Positions 1-9,666 of a DNA stretch of 64,000 nucleotides are shown one piece after another (the first letter of the stretch is position 1; the number at the start of each line of letters is the position of its first letter). The notes beneath the pieces are model-generated. The model made no database searches, was not told where the DNA came from, and worked only from the letters and a program-made list of their open reading frames with translations. This stretch comes from an uncultured Deferribacterales bacterium (GTDB taxonomy: Bacteria > Chrysiogenota > Deferribacteres > Deferribacterales > Mucispirillaceae): NCBI GenBank assembly GCA_947853665.1, contig CANTXF010000008.1, positions 1 to 64,000 of the forward strand. The letters run 5' to 3'. The position numbers and the translations under genes were made by a program.

Positions 1-65
1 TTCTGCGCGAAACATAACGACGCGGTAAGAGCAAACACGCTTATTATGCTTAAGATAACCTTCAT
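1..65 (-). CDS. Partial secreted protein, N-terminal signal peptide only
   Basis: Only the first 21 or so codons are inside the window. They read as a classical Sec signal peptide: Met-Lys, a hydrophobic core (VILSIISVFALTASL), then Cys-Phe-Ala-Gln, with likely cleavage after the Ala. An AGGAGGG ribosome binding site lies about 8 bases before the ATG at 65. The gene runs off the left edge, so the mature protein and its function are unknown. It follows the DmsA/DmsB-type pair on the same strand but sits beyond a strong terminator, so it may be transcribed separately. No promoter is obvious in the short gap. Confidence 0.6.
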   Translation of the reverse strand, partial: MKVILSIISVFALTASLCFAQ

Positions 66-103
66 AAGGCTATCCCTCCTCTCTCTTTGATTGAATACCA
101 TTT

Positions 104-139
104 AAAAAAATCAAGGCAGGCGGCCAATAACCGCCTGCC
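104..139 (-). terminator. Rho-independent terminator after the dmsAB-like pair
   Basis: A perfect 9-bp GC-rich stem (GGCAGGCGG, 115-123, with CCGCCTGCC, 131-139) encloses a 7-nt loop. On the minus strand it is followed by a run of T (104-110). It lies just after the stop codon of the iron-sulfur subunit gene. Confidence 0.85.
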
Positions 140-149
140 CGGCCCGATA

Positions 150-791
150 TCAGCCCTGGTAACGCGCTCCTGCTTTGACGATGTTGTTGGAAGATTCAGA
201 GCGTTTTCTGACGAGAATGGATGGCTTCGTCTCGTTCTGATTATTAACGTAAAGGTAAGGAAACTCTGCCGGAGTTACCTGAACAGCGTCTGGATATTTG
301 GAGCGTAAATCGTCCATATTGCCGAAATCCAGAGCACGCCCTACGCAAGCCTGAACGCAGGCCGGTTTTTCGCCTTTATCAAGCCGGTCTTTGCACATGG
401 TGCATTTCTGCATGGGGTGCTGTATTTTCCAGCCTATTAATGCGTTAGGCTCCTGTTTGTCTTCGGCTATCTGGGGCTTGGCGAAAGGGCACGCGGCGAT
501 ACATGCCTGAAGGTTCTGGCATTTGTTTCTGTCCACGGTAACTACCCCGTCATCCGATTTGCTGATAGCTTCGTAGGAGCAGGCGGTAACGCAGGCCGGT
601 TCCTCGCAATGGTTGCATCCCATAGCGAAGGGAAAGAATTTTCCGTTTATCTCGTATGTAAACTGTTTGCGCCATGCCACAGGCCCGGGGTTTACCTGGT
701 TCCAGTCCTTGCACGCGACGGTGCAGGAATTGCAGGACATACAGCGTGTCTGATCGAAATAGAATCCCAGTTGCACTTTATTTTCAGCCAT
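150..791 (-). CDS. dmsB: DMSO-reductase-type iron-sulfur subunit (DmsB-like)
   Basis: Electron-transfer subunit of a membrane-associated molybdoenzyme, 213 aa. Four cysteine-rich ferredoxin motifs are visible: CMSCNSCTVAC near the N-terminus, CNHCEEPACVTAC, CQNLQACIAAC and CTMCKDRLDKGEKPAC. This is the 4 x [4Fe-4S] pattern of DmsB/PsrB/PhsB proteins. The cysteines of the third group are spaced more widely (CxxxxxCxxxC) than in many family members. It has no signal peptide; in this family the B subunit is carried out with the Tat-exported catalytic subunit. The start codon lies 11 nt after the stop of the catalytic gene at 803, so the two are co-transcribed. No DmsC-type anchor is seen inside the window. 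The substrate cannot be told from sequence, because the family also reduces selenate, thiosulfate, tetrathionate and others. Confidence 0.85.
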   Translation of the reverse strand: MAENKVQLGFYFDQTRCMSCNSCTVACKDWNQVNPGPVAWRKQFTYEINGKFFPFAMGCNHCEEPACVTACSYEAISKSDDGVVTVDRNKCQNLQACIAACPFAKPQIAEDKQEPNALIGWKIQHPMQKCTMCKDRLDKGEKPACVQACVGRALDFGNMDDLRSKYPDAVQVTPAEFPYLYVNNQNETKPSILVRKRSESSNNIVKAGARYQG

Positions 792-802
792 TGCATCACC
801 TT

Positions 803-3800
803 TTAGAATGTAAAATCAGTTTCTTTTTTAATAGTTACATAGGCAAACTGCTGAGCGTTGCCGTGATCCAGCCTGGAAGGATAGGAGGATATAAGTGTGT
901 TGGCGCATCCGCCGTCGTCTACACCGTCGGCCGGGTTCGGGTCGTACCAGCCGCCCTGGTGCAGGTTAAGATGGCCTTTCATACAGCGGTCCGTTACCCT
1001 CGCGATCACGCGGACGGAGCCTATGGGATTTTCGACGCGGCAAAGGTCGCCGTCCTTTATCTGCCTTTCTGCGGCGTCCTCCGTGTTCATCCAGATTTCA
1101 TGCCACGAAGCGGTTGTCCTGTCCTTTCTGTATATGGCGCTGCTTATCATGGGGGATTCGAAAGCCGCCGCGGAGCCTTCCGCCTGGCGTTCGGGAGCCA
1201 CGCAGTATTCCTGCCAGTCGTTGCCGGAAGCCCAGCCTCCGCCTGCTGTTCTGTGGTTCAGCTCGCGCAGGAAGGGGTTTTCGTCGTGGGTGGAGTGCAC
1301 ACGGAACCTGTCGTGAGTCGTGGACATGGTAAGAGGTTTGCCGCCGCTGAAAAAAGCAGCGTTGGGGCCCGCAGCAGCCACTCCTTTAGCTACATCGTAG
1401 CCGTTAAAACCGTTATAGGCTTCGCGGAAAGAATCCTGAAAATCGAAATACATGGGTATGGGATATACTTTCAGGTCGCCTTCATGGTCGCGGTTAGACT
1501 GGCCCACGCTTCCGCCGGAAGCGGCCAGCCAGCCGTGGTATTTGGAAAACAGGTTTTCATAGTCGAATTTGACCATACCGTTATATACCTGAAAACGTCC
1601 GGCGGCTTCCGGCCTTGCTCCCCTGTCTTCGTCACAGATGCTAGATCCCCCGCCGTTACTAGTAAAATACGTTGAAGCTTCAAATGTATTCTGCACGCCG
1701 TTTTCCGTTACGAACACAAAAGGCTTATTTACGCGCCTGGTTTCGTCCGCAAGATAATCATCCAAATTTTTGCGTATCTGACCGGCTTTTGATATCTCAT
1801 CTTTTGCCGAACCGTTGTCAGAACCGGAAGCGGCGGTACCTTTTGTTTCGTACCAGCTCGTGGCTATATATTCATAGTTATTGGCGGCAGGAGTAAACTG
1901 GCCGGCATAAACCTGCTCGCGGGTCATACCGTAAAATTTTGAGGAAGAGTCTTTTATGGCTTCGTCTACCTTAGCGTTAAAATAATCTTCCACTGGTTTA
2001 AATTCACCTGTGGTACCTTTCGTTCCCACGTAAGCCAGGTGCGAGTCCTGAAATCCCGTAGTAGTTTTGCCGTATTTAGTAAATTCCCCAAGGTCTGACT
2101 GGGCCTTATAGGCCTCGTACGCCATGCGCCAGCCGTCTGCCGCGTCGCCCAGAGGCTTCACTACCGGCGGCCTGTAAAACTGTTTGCTTTGTCCGCCGAA
2201 TGAGGCAAATTCCGACGCTTCAAGTGAAGATACACCCGGAAGCACATAATCCATATAGCGGGCCGTAGGGGAAAAGAACAGGTCGAAAGTAACTAGGCAC
2301 AGGCCGTCTGGATTTTCATAACCGTTGGCTTCTTTATTAAGGGCGGGTATGGCTCTGTACATTTCCGTAAGGTCGTTGGTATTCATGTGCTGGTTTACCA
2401 TAATGCCGCCCCCGGCGTTTATAATCATGCGAAGGCCCGCGTATACGGGGCTTACGCCGTCCTCGGCACGCTGGTATTTATAATAGGTTTTACCGTCGAT
2501 GGTTTCCGTAAGAAGGTTTCCCTCCGCGTCCCTTTCCAGAAGGACGGTGGCTTTTACGCTGCCGTCGTCCGTATAGTACCTGTTGCTGCGGTTCCAGTCT
2601 GGGATATGTTTGCCCGTATAGCCGTTTTCCTCCGTAAGATACTCGCTGAACGCCAGCTTTATAGCGTTAAACCATTCCTTGCAGGAAATTTTGCTGAGAT
2701 TATCTTCGGATATACCGCTTGTCCCGGCTTTTCCGATGTCGGACGGAGAAGAAATATAATGAGATGTTTTAATATCTGGAACAGGAGCAAAATAGTTACT
2801 AGTAGCCCATGCTCCTCCCAAAACTTCTCCGCTGAGCCCGAAAGTTTTGGTAACACACATAAGAGCCGTTATGGCCCATATATTTATAGAGCCGTTGCCC
2901 TGCTTTTGCGTGCCGCCAGCCCATTCGTTAAATATGGGGTGCTGAGCCGGGTCGCAGTACATTTTCGCAAGGTAGCGTATGCTTCCCGCCGTGTTCACGT
3001 CTCCTGCCGGAGTTCCGCAGATGGCTTCAGCCCATTCGGGAGTTTTAGGCTCCATCATGTTCTTTTTAAACAGATATTCCGTATCGCCCGCGTTGGCGGA
3101 ATGGGCAGGCTGCCCCTTAACCGTCCAGGAGCAAAGGCCGGCACGGGGCATATTGCTGTCTTTCCCTGCGAATTTAGCCGCGGTGTAGTTAGCCGTCCTG
3201 CCCTCGTTAGTATTGCTGTAAAGGGCTTTCGTAAGCCTCTCGTCTCTGCCCATTATGTATGCGGCAAGACATTCGCCCGGCTTTACTTCTTCCACATGGC
3301 GATAGGCGGAGCTGCTGTAATCCTCCGGCTGGGAGGTAAAAATCTTTCCGTCGGACAAACGCACCCAATATTCAGGAGAAGCGAAAAAGCCATAGACCAT
3401 AGTGTCGAGATAGTTGACGTCAAGATAAGGATTATCTGTGGAAACGTTACCGTTTTCGTCAAAGGTATTGACTATCATTTCATACAGCATGGCCATAATA
3501 AGGGCGCAGTCCGTATAGTTTCTGAGCTGCACCCAGTCCGTATGGCACACGACGCCCGTATCGGTAAATTCCGGCCCGATAAACCAGGCTCTGCCGCCCC
3601 TTTTTTTAAGCATTTCAAAAGTGCGTATATAGCTCCAGGCGGCGGAGTTTACCGTGGTAAGCATATTGGCTCCCCAGGAAACCACGTTTTTAACGACGCC
3701 TGCTATTGCGGGAAACTGTTGAGCCACGCCATATCCTCTGCTATAAGCAGCCTGGGCTCCCGGATGGCCGGTAAGAGGACGACCGTAATGGTACTGATAA

Positions 3801-4482
3801 TAGCTGTAATCGCCGTAAGCGCTTCTGGTTCCCATAGGGGCAGTAAGAGCGGCTCTAGCGTTGCTGTAGCTCGCGTAGGTACCCTGCCCATCATAACCGC
3901 CGGATGTACCGTAAATATTGAGAACGGCGCCTTTGCCGTACTTTTCAACGGTTTTTCTGTATTTTGTGGCAATCTCTTTCATAGCCTGAGCTATCGGTAT
4001 GCGGATAAAGCCGCTTAAATCGCCGCGCTGTTTCGTCTGCTTTAAGGCGTAGCGTAGCTTTCCCGGATGATAAACGCGGTATTTATAGGCCCGGCCTTTA
4101 GGGCAGGTAAGGGACTTTGCGTCGTTATACTGGATATTATCGATATTAGGAAGATTGGCCGCTCCGCGGGGAGAGCCGTCGAAGGCGAAATCGCTGTCGT
4201 CTGAGGTAACGCGCACGATGCGGCCGTTGACTACGTGGAGCTTGGATACGCATCTTACACCCGTGCCGCAGTTATGTACGCAGCTGGCGTAGTATATCTG
4301 CTCGTTGGAAAGGTCTTCCGGGGCTACGGAATTATCGAGGTCCCCCCCCCGTTGTAAATTATATCCCCGTCGTCTCCCTTGGAGCAGCCGACAAGGGAAC
4401 CTGCCGCACCTAACGCCGCCATCCCTTTAAGGACCGACCTGCGTGATACATTAGCTTTTTTCAATTTGTCACTTAAGCCCAT
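803..4482 (-). CDS. dmsA: DMSO-reductase family molybdopterin catalytic subunit, frame broken at a G9 tract
   Basis: Large catalytic subunit of a periplasmic molybdopterin oxidoreductase, about 1225 aa if the frame is repaired. The ATG at 4482 begins a Tat signal peptide (SRRSVLKG, hydrophobic stretch, then a lipobox-like LVGC). The frame then runs into nine G at 4350-4342 and ends at a TAG (4326-4324). One base away in frame the reading is open from the G run to 803. It starts with the [4Fe-4S] motif CVHNCGTGVRC and a later CPKGR, followed by molybdopterin-binding regions. A GDYSYYQ segment aligns by eye with the region holding the molybdenum-ligand Ser in DmsA. Ten or seven G would restore one frame. 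The open frame alone (from GTG at 4216) would lack the Tat signal and three cluster cysteines, so as written the gene is OFF or mis-sequenced. The substrate is unknown. The iron-sulfur subunit follows directly. Confidence 0.8.
4342..4350 (-). repeat. G9 homopolymer at the frameshift in the dmsA-like gene
   Basis: Nine consecutive C on the plus strand (G on the coding strand) lie about 45 codons into the molybdoenzyme gene, after the signal peptide and before the first cluster cysteine. Codons upstream are in one frame and codons downstream in another, and the switch maps to this tract. Homopolymeric G runs of this length are classical slipped-strand contingency sites. Confidence 0.75.
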
Positions 4483-5128
4483 ACTTTCCTCCATAAGATT
4501 TGGTTATCGGAAATTGATAACTTTCGTATTTACATGAAACCTACATTAAAATCAATAGGATTTATCAGAATAAAATAATACTGTATTATAAAAATAACAA
4601 TGAAGCCCGAAAAACCGGAGCAGGACGGGCAGTTTTAAAATTTACTCTTATATACAAGTTGATTAATGCAAATAATTTTATGCCGGACAGAGTTAAAAAG
4701 AGAGCAATACGTTTTGGCAAAAAAATATTACGGATATATTTTTATATTAATTTAGATATAAAAGTACATTATAATAACCATAAAAACAAACATAAAACCA
4801 ATTTAATGCTATACCCCGACGCGTACGGTTATGGAAAACATTTACGGCGGAGCGATTTGCTGCGAAAAGGAAAAAATAAGACCTAAACTCCTTACGGGGC
4901 ATAGTATTGGGGAAATTCCTAGCCTGATTCTCAGCGCCTGCGCGGCCATCCCGCCGCTATTATCAGCGGCCGTACACTGCGCATATTTTCCGGCGGAAAA
5001 GCCCCTTGTACAAAAAAGTATTGCCAACGGTATCTTTATAAGAATATTATAGCGAACTTTTACAGGGGGAGGTTTTTTTATATGACCTGACGGAGCGGAA
5101 TGTAAAACCACATAAGAATACGGCACAG
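4483..5128. other. Intergenic region, no gene recognised
   Basis: This 646-bp gap separates the divergent dmsA-like gene and the B12 operon. The part up to about 4830 is markedly AT-rich; the rest is near the window average. Short open frames exist on both strands but look like no known protein and lack good ribosome binding sites. The dmsA-like promoter must lie near 4490-4600. I looked for an FNR-type TTGAT-N4-ATCAA site there and found only half-sites. A possible sigma-70 promoter for the riboswitch transcript is listed separately. Confidence 0.5.
5021..5050 (+). promoter_or_regulatory. Possible sigma-70 promoter of the B12 operon
   Basis: TTGCCA (5021-5026) and TATTAT (5045-5050) are separated by 18 bases and lie about 80 bases upstream of the riboswitch P1 stem. 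The match is reasonable but not strong. Confidence 0.35.
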
Positions 5129-5275
5129 CGTACGCGTCCTTTAGGGAACGGAGTAAAAAGCTCCGGCCGCTCAAGCGACTGTAAGCCGGACGAAGCCGCA
5201 CAATATGCCACTGGATAAAACCGGGAAGGCGCGGGCTTAGGAAGAAGGCGAGCCAGGAGACCTGACGCGGGTACG
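5129..5275 (+). promoter_or_regulatory. Cobalamin riboswitch
   Basis: All main sequence hallmarks are present in order: GGGAACGG near 5144, CTGTAAGCCGG near 5179, the B12 box GCCACTG (5207-5213), GGGAAGGCG near 5223, and CCAGGAGACCTG (5253-5264). The ends pair as P1: CGTACGCGTC (5129-5138) with GACGC and GTACG (5264-5275), leaving a two-base GG bulge. The element ends about 30 bases before the receptor start codon, and no terminator hairpin follows. Control therefore probably acts on translation initiation, with the GGAG at 5302-5305 as the likely masked site. Cobalamin binding should shut down the import operon. Confidence 0.92.
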
Positions 5276-5306
5276 TTCTTTTCTATTATCTACTTGAGTC
5301 TGGAGA

Positions 5307-7202
5307 ATGAAAATGAGAGTGAAATTATTATCAGCGCTTATCTTATTGTTTTTAACGGCGTCCCTTTCCTTTTCTCAGGAGCAGGACGGCGCATCCTTTC
5401 AAACGGAAACAGAACCGCAGGAAATATTAGTTACCGGGTCCAGGGTGCCTATACCCGTATCTAAAGCCGGCCCCGGAGTAACCATAATCACAAGCCGCGA
5501 CATAGAGCTTATGAAGCCGGGCAGCATAACGGATATTTTAAGAACCGTTCCGGGAGTTTTTATAAACGAATCGGGAGCGGGCAAGCTGGCTGTTCTTAAC
5601 ATGAGAGGCGGCGACGACGGCATGAGCATGATAATGGTGGACGGCGTGCAGGTGTTCGACGCCACTACCACGTCCAACCATTTTGACATATCTTCCATAC
5701 CCGTGGAAAATATAGAGCGCATAGAAATAGTAAAAGGCCCCGTAAGCGCGTCCATGGGTTCCGGCGCTATGAACGGAGCGGTAAACATAATAACAAAAAA
5801 AGGCTCGTCCGAAAAACCGGCCAGCGCTTCTGCCAATTTTGAAAGCTCCCTCTGGAAGTCGGACTTTCAGGGCTCCGCCTCCCTCTACGGCGGCAACGAT
5901 AAAATAAATTACCGTATCGGCGGCGCCTTCTCCTACGACGAGGGAGTGTCCGCCTCCAAATACTGGCGGGCCACGTCGAAAGACCCTCTGCAAAAATCCA
6001 CAGAGCAGGATTACAGCTCCATGGGTTCCGCCTCCGTATATGTGGGCCTTACTCCGACCGACGATTTTGAAACCTCCGTAACCCTTAACTATGTGGATAA
6101 GGACACAGAGCTTGACGGCAGCAAAAAAGACGACCCCAACTACACCCAGAGATTAAGGCGCGTTTTCGCCCTGTGGGACACGAAATATATATTAAATAAT
6201 TTCTGGGAGCCTTCTTTAAAGGTTTTTTACACTTTTCAGGACAGAATATACGACAACGAGCCGGACGCAATATGGGCCACGACGGAGCACTCCCGGTTCC
6301 GCGGGCAAACTGTTGGGGCCGATTTCCAGAACAATTTTTACATTATGGACGAGCTTACCATGACGGCGGGCTTTTTCTATCAAAACGACCAGGCGAACGT
6401 TTCAGACCAGTTTGACAAAGAGCTGAACAAATACGCCGGATACCTTCAGGGCACTGTGGACCTTTTCGACGCCTGGACCACCGTTCTGGCCGTGCGGGGC
6501 GACAAGCAGGGCGATATTGATTTTACGCCGACTTACAGAATATCCACCATGTACGATATAAAAGACATAGATTTACAGCTTAAAGCCGCTTTCGGCACGG
6601 GTTTCAACGGCCCCACCCTTTACCAGCTCTACCACCCGAGCTACGGCAACGAGGACTTAAAACCTCAGAAAAGCATGGCCTACGAAGCCGGGTTTACGAA
6701 CGGCCTTTTCGGCAGGAAGATAACCTGGGGCGTTACCTGGTTTGACAATTATTATAAAGATTTAATAGAATACGATATGACCCTGAGCAAATACTATACA
6801 GTGGCGGAAGCCCACTCAAGAGGCATAGAGGCGGAAATCGGCCTGTTTCTCACCAGGTATTTCGATTTGCGAGGCTCCTACACGTGGACGGAATCCAAAG
6901 ACGGTGACGGAAAACGCCTGCTTAATTCTCCCGTCCACCAGTATAAGCTCTCCGCAGCAGTAAGGCCCCTGGAAAGGCTTACGGTATATGCGGAGGTATT
7001 ATTCGCCAGCAGCGTGGAAGGCTCCGGCGGGGATAAAACCACGCCCTACACCCTGTTTAATATGACCGCGTCCTACGACGTTACGGAAAAAATACAGATA
7101 TACCTTAAAGGCTCCAACCTTACCGATCTGGATTATGAAATCAATCCGGGATACGGCACCAAGGGCATAGAAGTGTTCGCCGGAATGCAGATGAAAATAT
7201 AA
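5307..7202 (+). CDS. btuB: TonB-dependent outer-membrane receptor, probable cobalamin receptor (BtuB-like)
   Basis: A 22-strand outer-membrane receptor predicted to import cobalamin or a related corrinoid with energy from TonB, 631 aa. It has an N-terminal signal peptide ending near SLSFS-Q, then a TonB-box-like EILVTGSR at about residues 39-46. A plug domain (about 50-170) carries the typical VPGVFINESG, MVDGVQ and IERIEIVKGPVSASMGSGAMNGAVNII motifs in sequence. The rest is beta-barrel, ending in a short aromatic/hydrophobic strand (FAGMQMKI). The B12 assignment rests on the cobalamin riboswitch directly upstream and the BtuFDC-like genes downstream. Without that context a siderophore or haem receptor would be equally possible. 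The start is supported by GGAG four bases upstream of the ATG. Confidence 0.88.
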   Translation: MKMRVKLLSALILLFLTASLSFSQEQDGASFQTETEPQEILVTGSRVPIPVSKAGPGVTIITSRDIELMKPGSITDILRTVPGVFINESGAGKLAVLNMRGGDDGMSMIMVDGVQVFDATTTSNHFDISSIPVENIERIEIVKGPVSASMGSGAMNGAVNIITKKGSSEKPASASANFESSLWKSDFQGSASLYGGNDKINYRIGGAFSYDEGVSASKYWRATSKDPLQKSTEQDYSSMGSASVYVGLTPTDDFETSVTLNYVDKDTELDGSKKDDPNYTQRLRRVFALWDTKYILNNFWEPSLKVFYTFQDRIYDNEPDAIWATTEHSRFRGQTVGADFQNNFYIMDELTMTAGFFYQNDQANVSDQFDKELNKYAGYLQGTVDLFDAWTTVLAVRGDKQGDIDFTPTYRISTMYDIKDIDLQLKAAFGTGFNGPTLYQLYHPSYGNEDLKPQKSMAYEAGFTNGLFGRKITWGVTWFDNYYKDLIEYDMTLSKYYTVAEAHSRGIEAEIGLFLTRYFDLRGSYTWTESKDGDGKRLLNSPVHQYKLSAAVRPLERLTVYAEVLFASSVEGSGGDKTTPYTLFNMTASYDVTEKIQIYLKGSNLTDLDYEINPGYGTKGIEVFAGMQMKI

Positions 7203-7233
7203 CGGCGGCTAAAGGCGGCGCGGGGAAATCACA

Positions 7234-8001
7234 ATGACGAGGACTATGGCGGCAGGAGCGGCAATATCCGTGGCACTGCACTGTATGCTGCTGGGGAGTT
7301 TCGCGCAGAACTCCCGCCCGCAAGTCCTCGACGCGCCTGGGACCGTGCTTGTAACCCTTACGGAAAAAGGCGCGCCCCAGGGCTCCGCCCCCGACGGAGC
7401 GGAAAAAGAAATACCGGAGAAAAAAAGCGCCGCGAAAAAATTGCCGGTCAAAATAAACGAGGACAAAAAGCCCGCGAAAGCTCCGCGCCCCGAAAAAAAA
7501 GTGGCGCGGGATATTAAGATAGCCCAGGCCGCGGAAGTCAGAGCGGAAACGTCCCCTCAAAAAGAAGCCGCCAAAGAAGAGTATGCCGCTCCCCCGGGGG
7601 AGGAACCGGCCGAACTTGCGGAAACGGAAACCGGAAAGGAAAAGGGAAAGGAAGAAAATGCAGCGCAAAGCATGGAAGCTTCCGCCGCCAAAGCCGGGGC
7701 GGACGCTCTGGGAGCTTCCGGAGGAGCCGCCGTTCCCGCCAGGGCCCACAGGGTGCCCAAGCCGAAATACCCCAGAGCCGCCCGCATGAAGCGGCAGGAA
7801 GGCACCGTAGTATTCGAGATAACGGTAACGGAAAAAGGGGAACCGTCCCAAATAAAAATAGTATCCTCAAGCGGATACGAAAGGCTTGATAAAGAAGCCC
7901 TCGCCGCGGTCTCGGCTGGGTCCTTCATCCCGGCGGAAAAAAACGGCCGGGCGATAGCCTCCGTAATGGCCCTTAAAATACGCTTTTCACTGGAAGACTG
8001 A
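7234..8001 (+). CDS. tonB: TonB energy-transducing protein
   Basis: Inner-membrane-anchored protein that spans the periplasm and transmits proton-motive energy to the receptor encoded just upstream, 255 aa. A single N-terminal hydrophobic anchor (about residues 6-24) is followed by a long Lys/Glu/Pro/Ala-rich linker. The C-terminal TonB domain (about 170-255) has the family pattern PKYPRAARMKRQEGTVVFE, then GEPSQIKIVSSSGYERLD and a final strand. No exbB or exbD lies nearby, so it must use the motor proteins of another locus. Being inside a riboswitch-controlled operon suggests a TonB dedicated to this receptor. The GC-rich, low-complexity linker produces several spurious antisense open frames. 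Confidence 0.9.
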   Translation: MTRTMAAGAAISVALHCMLLGSFAQNSRPQVLDAPGTVLVTLTEKGAPQGSAPDGAEKEIPEKKSAAKKLPVKINEDKKPAKAPRPEKKVARDIKIAQAAEVRAETSPQKEAAKEEYAAPPGEEPAELAETETGKEKGKEENAAQSMEASAAKAGADALGASGGAAVPARAHRVPKPKYPRAARMKRQEGTVVFEITVTEKGEPSQIKIVSSSGYERLDKEALAAVSAGSFIPAEKNGRAIASVMALKIRFSLED

Positions 8002-8002
8002 C

Positions 8003-8893
8003 ATGACTAAGAAAATACTCCTTATAACCATTCTTTTAGCCGTTCTGCTGGCCGTTTATTATACATTCGTCTCCGGGGCGGACTTTTCAACCGGTTTAAA
8101 GGAAAGGCGGGAGGCGAAAAAAGAGTGGAAAATAGCCTCCCTCTCCCCCGGCATTACGGAAATGCTCTACGCCGCAGGCCTAGGGGACAATATAACCGCA
8201 AACACCACCTACTGCCTTTATCCGCCGGAAGCTGCGGACAAACCTAAGCTGGGCACCATGATGACGGTAAACTACGAATACGCCGTATCTCTCGGCATAA
8301 ACGCCGCCGTACTGCACACGGGCATGGATAAGCAGAAGGAAAACTTTAAAAACCTGGGCATAGAAACCGTCGAGCTGGATATGAAAACCATAGGCGGCAT
8401 ACTGGAATCCTTTGACATTCTGGGCGGCGTTTTCGGAGCGGAAGAGCGGGCCGCGGAAGCCAAAAAAAGAATGCAGGAGGAAATACAAAAATATTCCCGC
8501 CCGGCAGAACCGGGCAGAAAGCCGCGGATACTCGTGGCCGTTTTCAGGCCGGAGGGAAAGGGAAGCGTGGAAAAAGTAACGGCCGCGGGCAGAACAAACT
8601 TTTATAACGAGATAATAGAGCTTATAGGGGCGGAAAACGCCCTCACGGACAAGCGGCCGTATCCTGAAATATCCAAGGAAGGCATAATCAGCGTAAACCC
8701 GGACATAATAATAGAAATAAGCCACAAAAAGGCGCCCGCTCTGGCGGACGAGTGGCAGTCCTTTAAAAACACGGTAAACGCGGTTAAAAACGGGCGGGTA
8801 TATATTGCCGACAACCCGGCCATGTCCATCCCCGGCCCCAGGCTGCCGGAAGTGGTAAAATATTTCGCAGAGGCGGCGGAAGGTTTTAAATGA
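8003..8893 (+). CDS. btuF: Cobalamin ABC transporter substrate-binding protein (BtuF-like)
   Basis: Periplasmic binding protein of the class III (helical-backbone) type, 296 aa, expected to hand corrinoid to the permease. The N-terminus is a hydrophobic segment (about residues 4-25) without a clear lipobox, so the protein may stay anchored to the inner membrane. The mature part starts with the BtuF/FhuD pattern IASLSPGITEMLYAAGLGD and TTYCLYPPEA, and ends with IADNPAMSIPGPRLPEVV. Start and stop are within a few bases of the neighbouring genes, with a 4-base overlap with the ATPase gene. The corrinoid role is inferred from the riboswitch; the fold alone also serves ferric siderophores. Confidence 0.87.
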   Translation: MTKKILLITILLAVLLAVYYTFVSGADFSTGLKERREAKKEWKIASLSPGITEMLYAAGLGDNITANTTYCLYPPEAADKPKLGTMMTVNYEYAVSLGINAAVLHTGMDKQKENFKNLGIETVELDMKTIGGILESFDILGGVFGAEERAAEAKKRMQEEIQKYSRPAEPGRKPRILVAVFRPEGKGSVEKVTAAGRTNFYNEIIELIGAENALTDKRPYPEISKEGIISVNPDIIIEISHKKAPALADEWQSFKNTVNAVKNGRVYIADNPAMSIPGPRLPEVVKYFAEAAEGFK

Positions 8894-9666
8894 CCCTTAA
8901 AATAACCGGCCTGGGATACGGGATAAACAACAAAACCCTGCTTAAAGACGTTAATTTCTCCGTAAAGGAAGGGGAATCGGTAGCCGTAATCGGCCCCAAC
9001 GGAGCGGGGAAAACCACGCTGATAAAGCTGATAGACGGCCTGCTTGAGCCTGCTTGCGGCAGCGTGGCCCTTTCGGGAAGGGATATACGCTGCTACAAGC
9101 GCCGGGAGCTGGCAAAGCTCATAAGCTATGTGCCCCAGAACAGCGGAAACGGCCTTGATTTTACGGCGGAGGAATTTGTAACGGGCGGCAGATACTCCTA
9201 CATGGGCATAACGGGGCATATAGGGCCGGAGGACAAAAGGATAATAAAAGCCGCCATGGAAGATACGGACACCTGCAAATTCAAAGACCGCCCCTTAAGG
9301 AAAATGAGCGGCGGGGAAAGGCAGCGGGTGTTTATAGCGGCTGCGCTGGCGCAGAACGCGCCTATAATGCTGCTGGACGAACCTACCGTATATCTGGACC
9401 CTAAAGCCAGCGCGGATATAAACGCCCTGCTGACCAGACTAAATAAAAAGAAAAAAATAACCCTTATAACCGTAACCCACGACATAAACTACGCCCTGCT
9501 TTCGGAAAGCCTGCTTCTGGGCATAAAGGACGGCAGCCAGGCATTTTACAGCGATACTCCGTCCGCATACGGGGCAAAAGCCTTCGACTGGCTTTTCGAC
9601 ACGAACTTTATATACACGAAAGGCGCTGGCGGAAGGCCCCAGATACTGCCGGGGATAAAACCGTGA
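8890..9666 (+). CDS. btuD: ABC transporter ATPase of the B12 importer (BtuD-like)
   Basis: ATP-hydrolysing subunit of the FecE/BtuD class, 258 aa. Visible motifs are Walker A GPNGAGKTT (about residues 36-44), the Q-loop region SYVPQNSG, the signature MSGGERQRV, Walker B IMLLDEPT and the switch His in VTHDINYAL. It overlaps the binding-protein gene by 4 bases and the permease gene by 4 bases, which suggests coupled translation of the transporter. The C-terminal extension of about 40 residues past the switch region is usual for the family. Confidence 0.9.
   Translation: MTLKITGLGYGINNKTLLKDVNFSVKEGESVAVIGPNGAGKTTLIKLIDGLLEPACGSVALSGRDIRCYKRRELAKLISYVPQNSGNGLDFTAEEFVTGGRYSYMGITGHIGPEDKRIIKAAMEDTDTCKFKDRPLRKMSGGERQRVFIAAALAQNAPIMLLDEPTVYLDPKASADINALLTRLNKKKKITLITVTHDINYALLSESLLLGIKDGSQAFYSDTPSAYGAKAFDWLFDTNFIYTKGAGGRPQILPGIKP

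Noticed and set aside
4500-4600. FNR-type binding site upstream of the DmsA-like gene
   Set aside because: Only half-sites such as TTGAT or ATCAA were found, not a palindrome with correct spacing.
4842-5201. 119-codon minus-strand frame
   Set aside because: It overlaps the cobalamin riboswitch on the opposite strand and has no recognisable features.
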